Shown in pieces: positions 46,165-53,595 of a DNA stretch of 53,595 nucleotides. Source of the DNA: an uncultured Eubacteriales bacterium (GTDB lineage Bacteria; Bacillota; Clostridia; Oscillospirales; Oscillospiraceae); NCBI GenBank assembly GCA_900319695.1, contig ONPN01000029.1:1-53595 (forward strand). The letters run 5' to 3'. Position 1 is the stretch's first letter; each line of letters begins with the position of its first letter. The translations under genes and the position numbers were made by a program. The notes under the pieces were generated by a model. It searched no databases. It was not told the DNA's origin and was given only the letters and a program-made list of their open reading frames with translations.

Positions 46165-47859
46165 ATGAGAGCATCATCCAAAAAGCGGGAGCTGCTGTCC
46201 GCCCTGCTTCTGCTGCTCTGCCTCGGCTTCTGCGTCTGGAAGCTCCCCTACGGGGCGGCGGTCACGGACGAGGCTCTGTATCTGTCCATCCCCTACCGAC
46301 TCTGGCAAGGCGACCGGCTGCTGCTGCATGAGTGGCATGTGACGCAGCTGGCGGGACTGCTGCTGCTGCCGCTGCTGCGCGTATGTCTCGCCCTGACCGG
46401 GAGCACAGTCGGCGTGCTGCTTCTTTTCCGGCAGCTCTATCTTGTCTTCCATGCAGGTGTGACACTGTACCTCTACCGCTGCCTCCGCCGCGTCTCGGAG
46501 CAAGGCGCGCTGTGGGCCGCGCTGCTGTTCCTCGTATTCTGTCCCTTCAACATCCCTGCCTTGTCCTATAACAGTATGGGCATCGACCTGCTGTCTGTCT
46601 CGCTCGTGACCCTCGCCATCTGCCGGAGGAAAGGCCGGGAAGCCGTGTTGGCCGGTCTGTGCTTTGCGGGGGCGGTACTCTGCAACCCCTATTATTTTCT
46701 GCTCTATCTTCTCTATCTCGCGGCGGTGATTGCTGCCGCCCTGCGCAAAAGCGGGCGCTATGCCTGCCTTGCCCCCCGTGTCTTTCTGCTCTTTTCCGCA
46801 GCGGGAGCGCTGATCGCCCTCGCCGTGTGCGTAAAGCTCTTTGCAGGCGCAGATCTTTCCCTCCTGCGGCAAACCCTGCCTGCGGTCGTCTCCGGCGACA
46901 CGGCAGAGCATCCCTCCCGAAGCCTGCCCGGCGTGCTCTACGGCATGTGGGCGAGCTTCGGCAAAAACCGGCTCTTTCTTCCGACCCTGGGGCTGAGCGC
47001 CGCGCTCTGCCTATGCCGCGTACTGGACCGGAGCTGGCGCAGGCACAGGCCGCTGTATCTGGCACTCGCTGCCCTGCTCGGTCTGAGCTATGGGCTTTGG
47101 TTTCGCCTGTACGCCAACCTCAGCCTGAACTATCTGATGTTCGCCGTCAATATTCCCGGCTTCTTCGCCTGGTACTTCTCGGAGGACAGGCACAGCCCTC
47201 TCTTTTTTTTCGTGTATCTGCCGGGGGTAATCTGCTGGTTCTGCTCTGCCATGGCCTCAAACCTCGGCTTTATCAACATCGCCTCGGTCTCGACGATCAA
47301 CATGCTCGCAAGCGCTGTACTGATTACCGAGGCCGCCCTGCCTCTGCTGCGGGACAGGACGGCAAAGAAAGCCGCAGGCGCCGTCCTTCTCCTGGCGATC
47401 GCTGCGCAGCTCGGTATGCTGATCGAGTTTCGGGCGGTAAACGTCTACCCCCTGTCCCCCGTGAGCGCCGCGACGGCGCGTGTTGAACACGGCGCGCTGC
47501 GCGGGCTGCGCGTGACGCAGGAGGAGCGGGATCGACTGGAAAACGCCTGGTCAGCCTGCGAAAGTGTACGCGAGAGCGAGGGCGGGACGGTGGCCTATCT
47601 CACGGAGATCCCCGGCCAGTACCTGGACGACGGCAAGCCCTGCGGCGCGTATTCCCCATGGTTTCCCAGCGTGTCCGTGTCCGAGAACCTGCCGCGCCTG
47701 CGCCTCTACTGGTCGCTCTTCCCGGAGCGCATGCCGGAGCGCATCGTCCTGGGGATGGACGATCCGAGAGCCGACTCGTATCTCCTTCAGGAGCTTGCGC
47801 CGGAGTACGAGGTTTCGGAGCTTTCTGGCGGCTATCGCCTGCTGACGCGGCGCAAATAA
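46165..47859 (+). CDS. Polytopic membrane protein, GT-C glycosyltransferase-like
   Basis: This is an integral membrane protein of 564 residues with about 11 helices and a C-terminal extracytoplasmic region of about 130 residues. The first loop, AAVTDEALYLSIPYRLWQGDRLLLHEWHVTQLAG, has the Asp-Glu and PxRLxxGD style of lipid-linked-sugar glycosyltransferases (ArnT/PMT fold). I chose the ATG at 46165 with GGAAAGG 13 bases upstream; the longer frame from 46084 covers hairpin DNA. It converges on an SGNH/MBOAT pair, which fits a role in surface glycans. The exact donor and acceptor are unknown. Confidence 0.75.
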   Translation: MRASSKKRELLSALLLLLCLGFCVWKLPYGAAVTDEALYLSIPYRLWQGDRLLLHEWHVTQLAGLLLLPLLRVCLALTGSTVGVLLLFRQLYLVFHAGVTLYLYRCLRRVSEQGALWAALLFLVFCPFNIPALSYNSMGIDLLSVSLVTLAICRRKGREAVLAGLCFAGAVLCNPYYFLLYLLYLAAVIAAALRKSGRYACLAPRVFLLFSAAGALIALAVCVKLFAGADLSLLRQTLPAVVSGDTAEHPSRSLPGVLYGMWASFGKNRLFLPTLGLSAALCLCRVLDRSWRRHRPLYLALAALLGLSYGLWFRLYANLSLNYLMFAVNIPGFFAWYFSEDRHSPLFFFVYLPGVICWFCSAMASNLGFINIASVSTINMLASAVLITEAALPLLRDRTAKKAAGAVLLLAIAAQLGMLIEFRAVNVYPLSPVSAATARVEHGALRGLRVTQEERDRLENAWSACESVRESEGGTVAYLTEIPGQYLDDGKPCGAYSPWFPSVSVSENLPRLRLYWSLFPERMPERIVLGMDDPRADSYLLQELAPEYEVSELSGGYRLLTRRK

Positions 47860-47861
47860 CA

Positions 47862-47916
47862 GAAAATGACGAAGGATCTTCCCCTCATGTCAAGGGAAAG
47901 ATCCTTCGTCATTTTC
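47862..47916. terminator. Bidirectional terminator with 19-bp perfect stem
   Basis: GAAAATGACGAAGGATCTT (47862-47880) is exactly inverted at 47898-47916. It overlaps the stop codon of the SGNH gene by two bases and ends both convergent transcripts. Confidence 0.9.
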
Positions 47917-48904
47917 ATAATTGCGACTCGAGCAGCGCGATCAGCTCGTCCACGTTTTCCGACGTGACATACATGCCGAAGCCGTCATCGGACGCGCTCT
48001 CCCCACCGCACATGCGAGCCAACAGGATGTCGCCCAGCTCCGCGGTGTAGTGGCTCGCGTCGAAAAACCAGGAGGAATCCCGCGCGTAGGAGCTGCACCC
48101 GCTGAAGTTGTAGAAGTCCGTCACCTGCGCAAGCCCCTTGAGGAAGAGGAAAAAGTTTCGCTCCACCGAGGCCCGGTAGGTCACCTCGTACATGGGATTT
48201 ATGAAGATCGTCAGCTCAATGCCGTTGTCCCGGCACAGCCGAACGATCCCGGCAATCGACTCGAGGGTCTGCGGGATCATCATGCCGCCGGGGATAATGG
48301 GCACGGCGCGGCTGAAATCGTAGGCGCTGACATAGCCGTAGTCGTGATCCCAGCCATAGGCATAGAAATTTTCCGCAAAGCCCGGTGTCTTTTTATGGCC
48401 GAGCATCACATCGAATACAGAGTCGCGGGTGAGATCCGGATTCAGGTAGGTTCGCCAGAACAGCAGCGGCTCCGCCTTCGCCGTCTCATAAGGCATGCGG
48501 ATGGGCTGATCCCGGTGCAATGCCGGATCCTCGGTATAGGAGATGCTGTCAAGCCCGATGAAAACGCGCCTGGGCACGATCCCCGCGGCAATCAGGGTCC
48601 TGAGATTTGCCAGATGCTCCGCCGGGACGCCGCCCGAGTAGCTCATGTTGTAGCAGCGCAGGCCCGGGATGTTCTCGGCGTGGATGCTCCCGACGCGGGA
48701 GGAGCCGAAAAGCAGTGCGTCGAAGCGGTCCGGCTCGTGCAGCAGCCAGGTCATTTTGATGTAGTTTTTGTTCGGCTCCACCCCGTTATCCCGGATGGAC
48801 AGCGGGTGCAGCACGTTGAAGGGGTCGATCGCCGCGCTTGTCCCCGCCAGCAGAAGCCCAAAGCCGAGCAGGTAGCACAAAACGCGGGTGAGGAATTTTT
48901 TCAT
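47915..48904 (-). CDS. SGNH-hydrolase-like extracytoplasmic protein, partner of MBOAT
   Basis: This is a 329-residue protein with one N-terminal helix (LTRVLCYLLGFGLLLAGTSAA) and an outside domain. LLFGSSRVGSIHAENI carries the nucleophile-type Ser of the SGNH fold, and FDASHYTAELGDILLARM provides a D-x-x-H catalytic pair. This resembles AlgJ/AlgX/DltD-type partners that complete O-acylation of surface polymers together with an MBOAT. It lies 13 bases behind the MBOAT gene in the same operon. The start is set at the MKKFLTRV ATG; the frame runs further up but would enter the MBOAT gene. Confidence 0.82.
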   Translation of the reverse strand: MKKFLTRVLCYLLGFGLLLAGTSAAIDPFNVLHPLSIRDNGVEPNKNYIKMTWLLHEPDRFDALLFGSSRVGSIHAENIPGLRCYNMSYSGGVPAEHLANLRTLIAAGIVPRRVFIGLDSISYTEDPALHRDQPIRMPYETAKAEPLLFWRTYLNPDLTRDSVFDVMLGHKKTPGFAENFYAYGWDHDYGYVSAYDFSRAVPIIPGGMMIPQTLESIAGIVRLCRDNGIELTIFINPMYEVTYRASVERNFFLFLKGLAQVTDFYNFSGCSSYARDSSWFFDASHYTAELGDILLARMCGGESASDDGFGMYVTSENVDELIALLESQL

Positions 48905-48917
48905 GGCAGGGCCCGCC

Positions 48918-50348
48918 TTAAAACTGGAAGTAGACAAACGCAACCTCACCGCCCGCGTGGAAGAGCAGGATCGCAAGCAGCAGCGCACAGCAGATGAGAT
49001 GGCGCAGGGCGAAGGGTCTTTCCCGCACCCAAGCAATCACGTCGGTTTTGAGCGCGGCCCGGTCCACCAGAAACAGGGGCAGCAGGAAAACCAGCAGATA
49101 CTCGGCAAGCTTTCCTTTTCCGACCTGCACGGCAAGAAAGCCCTCCCGCAGATAGCTCAGGGGCTGCCCGATCCCGCGGAAGCAGTGCGTGAGCACGTAG
49201 ACCGCCTCGGAGAGCGTCTGTGCCCTGAAGAAGACCCAGGCGAAGGCGCTGAACAGGAAGACAGCGAAGGCCCGCAGAACGCGGGCGGGTCTCTTTTCCG
49301 GCGGCCTGTGCAGGCCGAGGCGTCTCTCCAGCACCTGGGCCGCGCCGTGGACCGCGCCCCAGATGACGAAGCTCCAGCTCGCGCCGTGCCACAAGCCGCT
49401 GGCCAGGAAGGTGAGCATGAGGTTCGCCTCGGCGCGCGGACGGCTCACCCGGCTGCCGCCGAGGGGGATGTACACATAGTCCCGAAACCAGGTAGACAGG
49501 GAGATGTGCCAGCGGCTCCAGAACTCCCGGAGGCTTGCGGAGAGGTAAGGGCTTCTGAAGTTCCGCATCAGTTCCACGCCGAACAGCCGCGCCGCGCCGC
49601 GCGCGATGTCCGAATAGCCCGAGAAGTCGCAATAAATCTGCACTGTGAAGCAGAGCGTGGCGAGGATCAGGGCAAAGCCTCCGAAGGCGTACACATCGTC
49701 GTAGACAAGGTCCGCCGTGACAGCCAGGTTGTCGGCCACGACGGTCTTCTTGAAAAAGCCCCAGGCCATCAGCAGCATTCCGCGGGCAGCCTGCTCGTAA
49801 TCAAAGGCCGCGGGGCGATTGATCTGCGGCAGGAGGTTTTCCGTGCGCTCGATCGGCCCTGCCACGAGCTGGGGGAAGAAAGACACGAAGGCCGCGTATC
49901 GCCCGAAGTGCCGCTCGGCCCTCACGCCGCCACGGTACACGTCGATCACGTAGCTGAGCGTCTGGAAGGTATAGAAGGAAATCCCCACCGGGAGCGCCAG
50001 CCTCAGCGTCAGCGGCGAGAGCGGCAGTCCGAAGCGCCGCAATAGTGCGGCCACGCTCTCGGAGACAAAGTTGAAATATTTAAAAAAGAACAGCACTCCA
50101 AGGCAGACCAGCAGCGACAGCACAAGCCAGGGCTTTTTGTGCGCCCTGTCCCGTTCGATCAGCAGCGCGCAGCCGTAGGACACCGCCGTCGTCAGCAGGA
50201 TCAGCACGACGTAGCGTACGTTCCAGCTCATATAAAAATAATAGCTGGACAAAAGCAGGACAAGCCATCTGCGCTTCGGCGGCGTCAGCCAGTACAGCAG
50301 GAAAACCGCAGGGAGAAAGACGGCAAAAGCCAGAGAGTTGAACAGCAT
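48918..50348 (-). CDS. MBOAT family O-acyltransferase (AlgI-like)
   Basis: This is a membrane-bound O-acyltransferase, 476 residues with about 11 helices, which would pass acyl groups across the membrane to a surface polysaccharide. Hallmarks are FFKYFNF, LALPVGISFYTFQTLSYVIDVYRG, FFPQLVAGPIERTENLLPQI, FWSRWHISLSTWFRDYVYIPLGGSR and the catalytic His in ASGLWHGASWSFVIWG. It is first of the two-gene operon; the minus strand has an extended -10 (TGCTATAATC) near 50385. Acetylation is the most common reaction of this group. Confidence 0.95.
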   Translation of the reverse strand: MLFNSLAFAVFLPAVFLLYWLTPPKRRWLVLLLSSYYFYMSWNVRYVVLILLTTAVSYGCALLIERDRAHKKPWLVLSLLVCLGVLFFFKYFNFVSESVAALLRRFGLPLSPLTLRLALPVGISFYTFQTLSYVIDVYRGGVRAERHFGRYAAFVSFFPQLVAGPIERTENLLPQINRPAAFDYEQAARGMLLMAWGFFKKTVVADNLAVTADLVYDDVYAFGGFALILATLCFTVQIYCDFSGYSDIARGAARLFGVELMRNFRSPYLSASLREFWSRWHISLSTWFRDYVYIPLGGSRVSRPRAEANLMLTFLASGLWHGASWSFVIWGAVHGAAQVLERRLGLHRPPEKRPARVLRAFAVFLFSAFAWVFFRAQTLSEAVYVLTHCFRGIGQPLSYLREGFLAVQVGKGKLAEYLLVFLLPLFLVDRAALKTDVIAWVRERPFALRHLICCALLLAILLFHAGGEVAFVYFQF

Positions 50349-50437
50349 AAGCCCTCTCCTGTCACTCGGACGGATGATGTGTGATTATAGCATAGGGCCG
50401 CGGTATTCGCAAGTGGAGGAAAAAAGCAAAAAAGCAC

Positions 50438-50466
50438 TTGACATTGTTCAGAGATGCTGTTATATT
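50438..50466 (+). promoter_or_regulatory. Promoter of infC-rpmI-rplT
   Basis: A perfect TTGACA (50438-50443) and TATATT (50461-50466) have a 17-base spacer. Confidence 0.8.
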
Positions 50467-50472
50467 ACATAA

Positions 50473-50626
50473 GCTAAAACAAAGAAGGTACGGCATCCCC
50501 TTACCTCACCCGGCGGCGAATGTGCCAGCCGCGGTCAATAAAAGCACCGCCTCATTGGGGCGAGACTGTGTTTTTTACGCTCGGATGCCGTGCATCCGAG
50601 CTTTTCATTTTCCGGAGGTGTTCACA
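50473..50626 (+). ncRNA. infC-rpmI-rplT leader (L20-type) with intrinsic terminator
   Basis: This is a 154-base structured leader. The terminator GCTCGGATGC (50579-50588)/GCATCCGAGC (50592-50601) followed by TTTTC stands just before the infC ribosome site. An upstream GC-rich region (50510-50575) could form a competing fold and ends in TTTTTT. In Bacillus the same operon is controlled by L20 binding its leader; that mode is assumed here from position and structure. Confidence 0.65.
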
Positions 50627-51211
50627 ATCGCAAACGCTGCTCATCAAATCAACGAAGAGATCCTTGACAAGGAAGTGCGCCTGATCGGCGATCAGGGCGA
50701 ACAGCTTGGCATCATGTCCGCCGCGCAGGCCATGGACATCGCCGCCGAGCGTGAGCTTGATCTCGTCAAGATCGCTCCGGGCTCCAATCCCCCCGTCTGC
50801 AAGATCATGGACTACGGCAAGTTCCGCTTCGAGCAGGCCAAGAAAGAGAAGGAAGCCAAGAAGAATCAGCGCGTGATCGAGATCAAGGAGATTCGCATGT
50901 CTCCCGGCATCGACACGAACGACTTCAACACCAAGCTGAAAAACGCCCAGAAGTTTCTGAGCGATGGGGACCGCGTCAAGGTCAGCGTGCGTTTCCGCGG
51001 CAGAGAGATGGCGCATACCGAAATCGGCGCCGACCTGCTCAAGGACTTCGCCGCCCAGTGCGCGGAGATTGCCAACATGGATAAGGCCCCGAAGCTGGAG
51101 GGCCGCAACATGTCCATGTTCCTCTCGCCCAAGCCCCAGGCTCCGGCCAAGAAGCCGGCAAAGCCCAAGCAGCCCAAGGCGCCCGCCGAAGCGCCCGAAG
51201 GCGAAGCTTAA
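50627..51211 (+). CDS. infC: Translation initiation factor IF-3 (ATC start)
   Basis: IF-3 binds the 30S subunit and checks start codons. The 194-residue protein begins at an ATC codon: GGAGGTG lies 7 bases upstream, there is no ATG, GTG or TTG at this point, and homology starts immediately ([27 protein letters not shown]). IF-3 genes classically use such rare starts because IF-3 rejects them, giving self-control. Both domains are present (N-terminal to about 80, linker [12 protein letters not shown]-terminal [23 protein letters not shown]). A Lys/Pro/Ala tail of about 25 residues is an extension. Confidence 0.95.
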   Translation: MANAAHQINEEILDKEVRLIGDQGEQLGIMSAAQAMDIAAERELDLVKIAPGSNPPVCKIMDYGKFRFEQAKKEKEAKKNQRVIEIKEIRMSPGIDTNDFNTKLKNAQKFLSDGDRVKVSVRFRGREMAHTEIGADLLKDFAAQCAEIANMDKAPKLEGRNMSMFLSPKPQAPAKKPAKPKQPKAPAEAPEGEA

Positions 51212-51263
51212 TACGTATACAGCGGGAGCATTCCCTGTATTGATTACGGAAGGAGAAATTACC

Positions 51264-51461
51264 ATGCCCAAACTGAAGACCCACAGTGGCGCCAAGAAGA
51301 GATTCAATCTCACCAAGTCCGGTAAGGTCAAGCGCGCACACGCTTTCAAGAGCCATATCCTCACCAAGAAGAGCACCAAGCGCTGCCGCCGTCTGCGCGA
51401 CGCCGCTTACGCCGACGTCACCAACGAGGCGACGATCAAGAAAATGATCCCTTACAAATAA
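51264..51461 (+). CDS. rpmI: 50S ribosomal protein L35
   Basis: This is a 65-residue basic ribosomal protein. [20 protein letters not shown] and [24 protein letters not shown] are unmistakable. AAGGAG lies upstream. It is the middle gene of the infC operon. Confidence 0.98.
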   Translation: MPKLKTHSGAKKRFNLTKSGKVKRAHAFKSHILTKKSTKRCRRLRDAAYADVTNEATIKKMIPYK

Positions 51462-51490
51462 GGGTCCACGCTATATAGGAGGATATTGAA

Positions 51491-51844
51491 ATGGCAAGAG
51501 TCAAAGGCGCAATGATGACCCGCAAGCACAGAAGCAAGGTCCTCGGTCTTGCAAAGGGTTACTGGGGCAACAAGTCCCGTCACTATAAGATGGCCAACGA
51601 GCAGCTGATGAAGTCCGGCCGTTACGCTTACGTCGGCCGCAAGCAGAAGAAGAGAGACTTCCGTCAGCTCTGGATCACCCGTATCTCCGCCGGCTGCAAA
51701 ATGAACGGCATGAACTACTCCACCTTCATGCACGGTCTGAAGCTCGCCGGTGTCGACATGAACCGCAAGATGCTCTCCGAGATGGCGATTCACGACGCCG
51801 CCGCCTTCACCGCCCTGTGCGAGATGGCCAAGGCCGCAAAGTAA
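51491..51844 (+). CDS. rplT: 50S ribosomal protein L20
   Basis: This is a 117-residue protein needed early in large-subunit assembly, and in many Firmicutes the repressor of its own operon by binding the leader. [50 protein letters not shown] and [24 protein letters not shown] match the family end to end. ATAGGAGGATATTGAA precedes the ATG. It is last in the operon, with a strong terminator after it. Confidence 0.98.
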   Translation: MARVKGAMMTRKHRSKVLGLAKGYWGNKSRHYKMANEQLMKSGRYAYVGRKQKKRDFRQLWITRISAGCKMNGMNYSTFMHGLKLAGVDMNRKMLSEMAIHDAAAFTALCEMAKAAK

Positions 51845-51867
51845 GCGTCTGATCTTATAGGTATTAT

Positions 51868-51918
51868 AAAAGTACTCGCGCGGAACGCCGATCGTTCTGC
51901 GCGGGTACTTTTATTTTT
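51868..51918 (+). terminator. Terminator of the infC operon
   Basis: AAAGTACTCGCGCGGAAC (51869-51886) pairs with GTTCTGCGCGGGTACTTT (51894-51911) with few mismatches, followed by TATTTTT. Confidence 0.9.
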
Positions 51919-52045
51919 AAAATGAACCCCCGGCTCTGTAAAGCGGCTTTATAGAACTTCCTTCTTTACTTTGGCGTTTTGCACAATTCCCGCCCTGTAA
52001 AACCAGCAAAATGCACGAAGCATTCAAAATGCCTATAAAATTCAC

Positions 52046-52074
52046 TTGACAGTACCGCACGGCATTAGTAAAAT
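52046..52074 (+). promoter_or_regulatory. Promoter of the galactose-type binding protein gene
   Basis: A perfect TTGACA (52046-52051) and TAAAAT (52069-52074) have a 17-base spacer. The ribosome site GAAAGAGGA lies before the ATG at 52129. Confidence 0.8.
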
Positions 52075-52128
52075 TGTCTACAGAAGTCTGAGAAACTTCA
52101 ATTTTTTGATCGGAAAGAGGAATACCAA

Positions 52129-53595
52129 ATGAAAAAGACGTTAGCACTTCTCCTCGCGCTGGTCATGATTCTCGGTCTGGCCGCCTGTGGTCAGAGCGCT
52201 GCCCCCGCCGCCGCGACTCCCGCGCCGGCTGCCGAGCCCGCTCCCGCTGAGGCTGCCCCCGAGGCCAAGACCTACAAGGTCGGCGTCGCCATCTATCAGT
52301 TTGACGACAACTTCATGACCCTCTACCGCAACGAGCTCCAGGATTACTTCAAGTCTCTGGAGACCGACGACGTCAAGTATGACGTGACCATCGTCGACGG
52401 CAAGAACGACATGGCCGAGCAGAACAACCAGATCGACAACTTCATCACCCAGGGCATGCGAGAAGATCGTGGCCGCCGGCATCCCCTGCATTCTGATCAA
52501 CCGTGAGCCCCTCGGCGACAAGGGCGACGAGTCCTACGAGGGCATCCTCAACAACGCCAAGGTCTGCTACGTCGGCGCTGACGCCCGTCAGTCCGGCACC
52601 TACCAGGGCGAGATCATTGCTGAGCTTGCCAACCACGGCGACATCAACGGCGACGGCAAGGTCAGCTACATCATGATCGAGGGCGATCCCGAGAACATCG
52701 ACGCCCAGTACCGCACCGAGTTCTCCGTCAAGGCTCTCAAGGACGCCGGTATCGAAGTCGAAGAGCTCGACGACCAGATCGGCAACTGGGCCCAGGCCAA
52801 GGGCGGCCAGGAGATCTGCTCCAATGACCTCGCCAAGTTCGGCGACAAGGTCGAGGTTGTCTTCTGCAACAACGACGCCATGGCTCTGGGCGCTGCCACC
52901 GCGATCACCGCGGCGGGCCGCACCGTGGGCAAGGACATCTACCTCGTGGGCGTTGACGCGCTTGAGGAGTGCCAGCAGATGGTCAACGAGGGCACCATGA
53001 CCGGTACCGTCCTGAATGACCATATCGGCCAGTCCCATGCCGCTGTCGACGTGACCGTCAAGGCCCTCAACGGCGACGCCATCGACAACTACTACTGGGT
53101 CGACTATGTGAAGGTCACCAACGCCGAGGCCGCTGCTGCCGCTGCTGCTGCAGCTCCTGCCGCTGCCGAGGCCGCGCCCGCAAAGGGCACCTACAAGGTC
53201 GGCATCGCGATCTATCAGTTCGACGACAACTTCATGACGCTCTACCGCAACGAGATGCTCAACTACTTCAAGAGCCTCGAGACCGACGACGTCAAGTATG
53301 ACGTGACCATCGTCGACGGCAAGAACGACATGGCCGAGCAGAACAACCAGATCGACAACTTCATCACCCAGGGGACGCCGCGATCGACAAGATCGTGGAG
53401 GCGGGCATCCCCTGCGTCCTCATCAACCGCGAGCCTCTCGGCGACAAGGGCGACGAGAGCTACGAGGGCATCCTCAACAACGCCACCGTCTGCTATGTCG
53501 GCGCTGACGCCCGTCAGTCCGGCACCTACCAGGGCGAGATCATTGCCGAGCTGCCGAACCACGGCGACATCAACGGCGACGGCAAGGTCAGCTAC
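52129..53595 (+). pseudogene. Galactose/methyl-galactoside ABC binding protein (MglB-like), tandem and frame-broken, cut by window end
   Basis: This is a lipoprotein receptor for a sugar ABC importer: signal peptide with lipobox LGLAAC (Cys20), an Ala/Pro linker, then YKVGVAIYQFDDNFMTLYRNEL and the MglB fold (ADARQSGTYQGEIIAEL, VFCNNDAMALGAATAI, VGVDALEECQ). Right after NNQIDNFITQG (near 52455) the frame shifts and about 15-20 expected residues are missing; the rest continues from EKIVAAGIPC. At 53100-53170 the first unit runs without a stop through a poly-Ala linker into a second copy, which breaks again directly after NFITQG (near 53373). The breaks fall just where the copies stop being identical, so misassembly is likely. 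The frames used are 52129-52458, 52460-53373, then 53374 onward. Confidence 0.7.

Noticed and set aside
50438-50626. N-terminal extension of infC through the frame open from 50438
   Set aside because: It would translate the promoter and terminator hairpin. IF-3 homology begins at the ATC codon behind GGAGGTG.
1-53595. tRNA or rRNA genes and prophage or transposase genes
   Set aside because: None recognised on reading both strands. A covariance search could still find a short RNA gene that I missed.

Overview
The window looks like a chromosomal contig from a GC-rich, anaerobic, low-motility member of the Clostridia, most likely an Oscillospiraceae-type gut bacterium. The evidence is the Firmicutes infC-rpmI-rplT operon with an attenuated leader, class B sortases, SdpR/SdpI, a YugP-type peptidase, an LCP protein, short MKK-type signal peptides, strong Shine-Dalgarno sites and a GH94 enzyme that closely resembles clostridial cellobiose phosphorylase. 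The genus cannot be fixed from the sequence alone. There is no rRNA, tRNA, CRISPR array, prophage or transposase gene that I can see.

Layout. 1-5.4 kb: the end of one TRAP transporter and a complete second one (DctP, DctQ, DctM) running into a glycerophosphodiester phosphodiesterase. 5.4-6.7 kb: an AT-richer restriction-modification pair (BglII/BstYI-like nuclease and MT-A70 methyltransferase) behind an 18-copy degenerate hexamer array. 7.1-9.8 kb: an MBL hydrolase, thymidine kinase and uridine kinase, divergent from purine nucleoside phosphorylase. 9.9-20.6 kb: TetR, TlpA-like redoxin, phosphosugar mutase, a secreted protein with a duplicated domain, an oligo-1,6-glucosidase, small secreted proteins, a FliB-like protein, galactokinase and a free-standing ATP-cone protein. 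20.8-29.9 kb: a beta-glucoside locus with a frame-broken GH94 phosphorylase, LacI regulator, GH3 glycosidase and an ABC sugar importer without its ATPase. 30-34.7 kb: an LCP protein divergent from a three-gene amino-acid-type ABC importer. 34.8-42.2 kb: an adenylating enzyme with an acyltransferase, SdpI/SdpR, a zinc peptidase, a lipoprotein and two sortase B genes. 42.3-50.3 kb: a potassium channel, YgjV-like protein, a two-OB-fold SSB, deoC, a GT-C-like membrane protein and an SGNH/MBOAT O-acylation pair. 50.4-51.9 kb: infC-rpmI-rplT. 52.1 kb to the end: a galactose-type binding protein gene, apparently tandem, with two frame breaks.

How the genes fit together. The GH94, GH3, LacI and ABC genes form a disaccharide locus whose glucose 1-phosphate would feed the phosphosugar mutase, with MalL and GalK as further sugar entry points. 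Tdk, Udk, DeoD and DeoC together give nucleoside salvage down to deoxyribose 5-phosphate cleavage.

The strongest discovery is at 31533-31743: a promoter with a built-in perfect palindrome, a 26-codon leader peptide dense in Tyr and Phe codons, an antiterminator segment inside that leader and an intrinsic terminator. Together they look like ribosome-stalling attenuation of the downstream importer, which points to tyrosine or phenylalanine as substrate. The second theme is a set of dispersed 157-163 bp structured elements (six full or near-full copies plus one remnant) with ATACT...AGTAT-like ends, conserved cores and covarying stems. They look like a mobile or RNA-forming repeat family.
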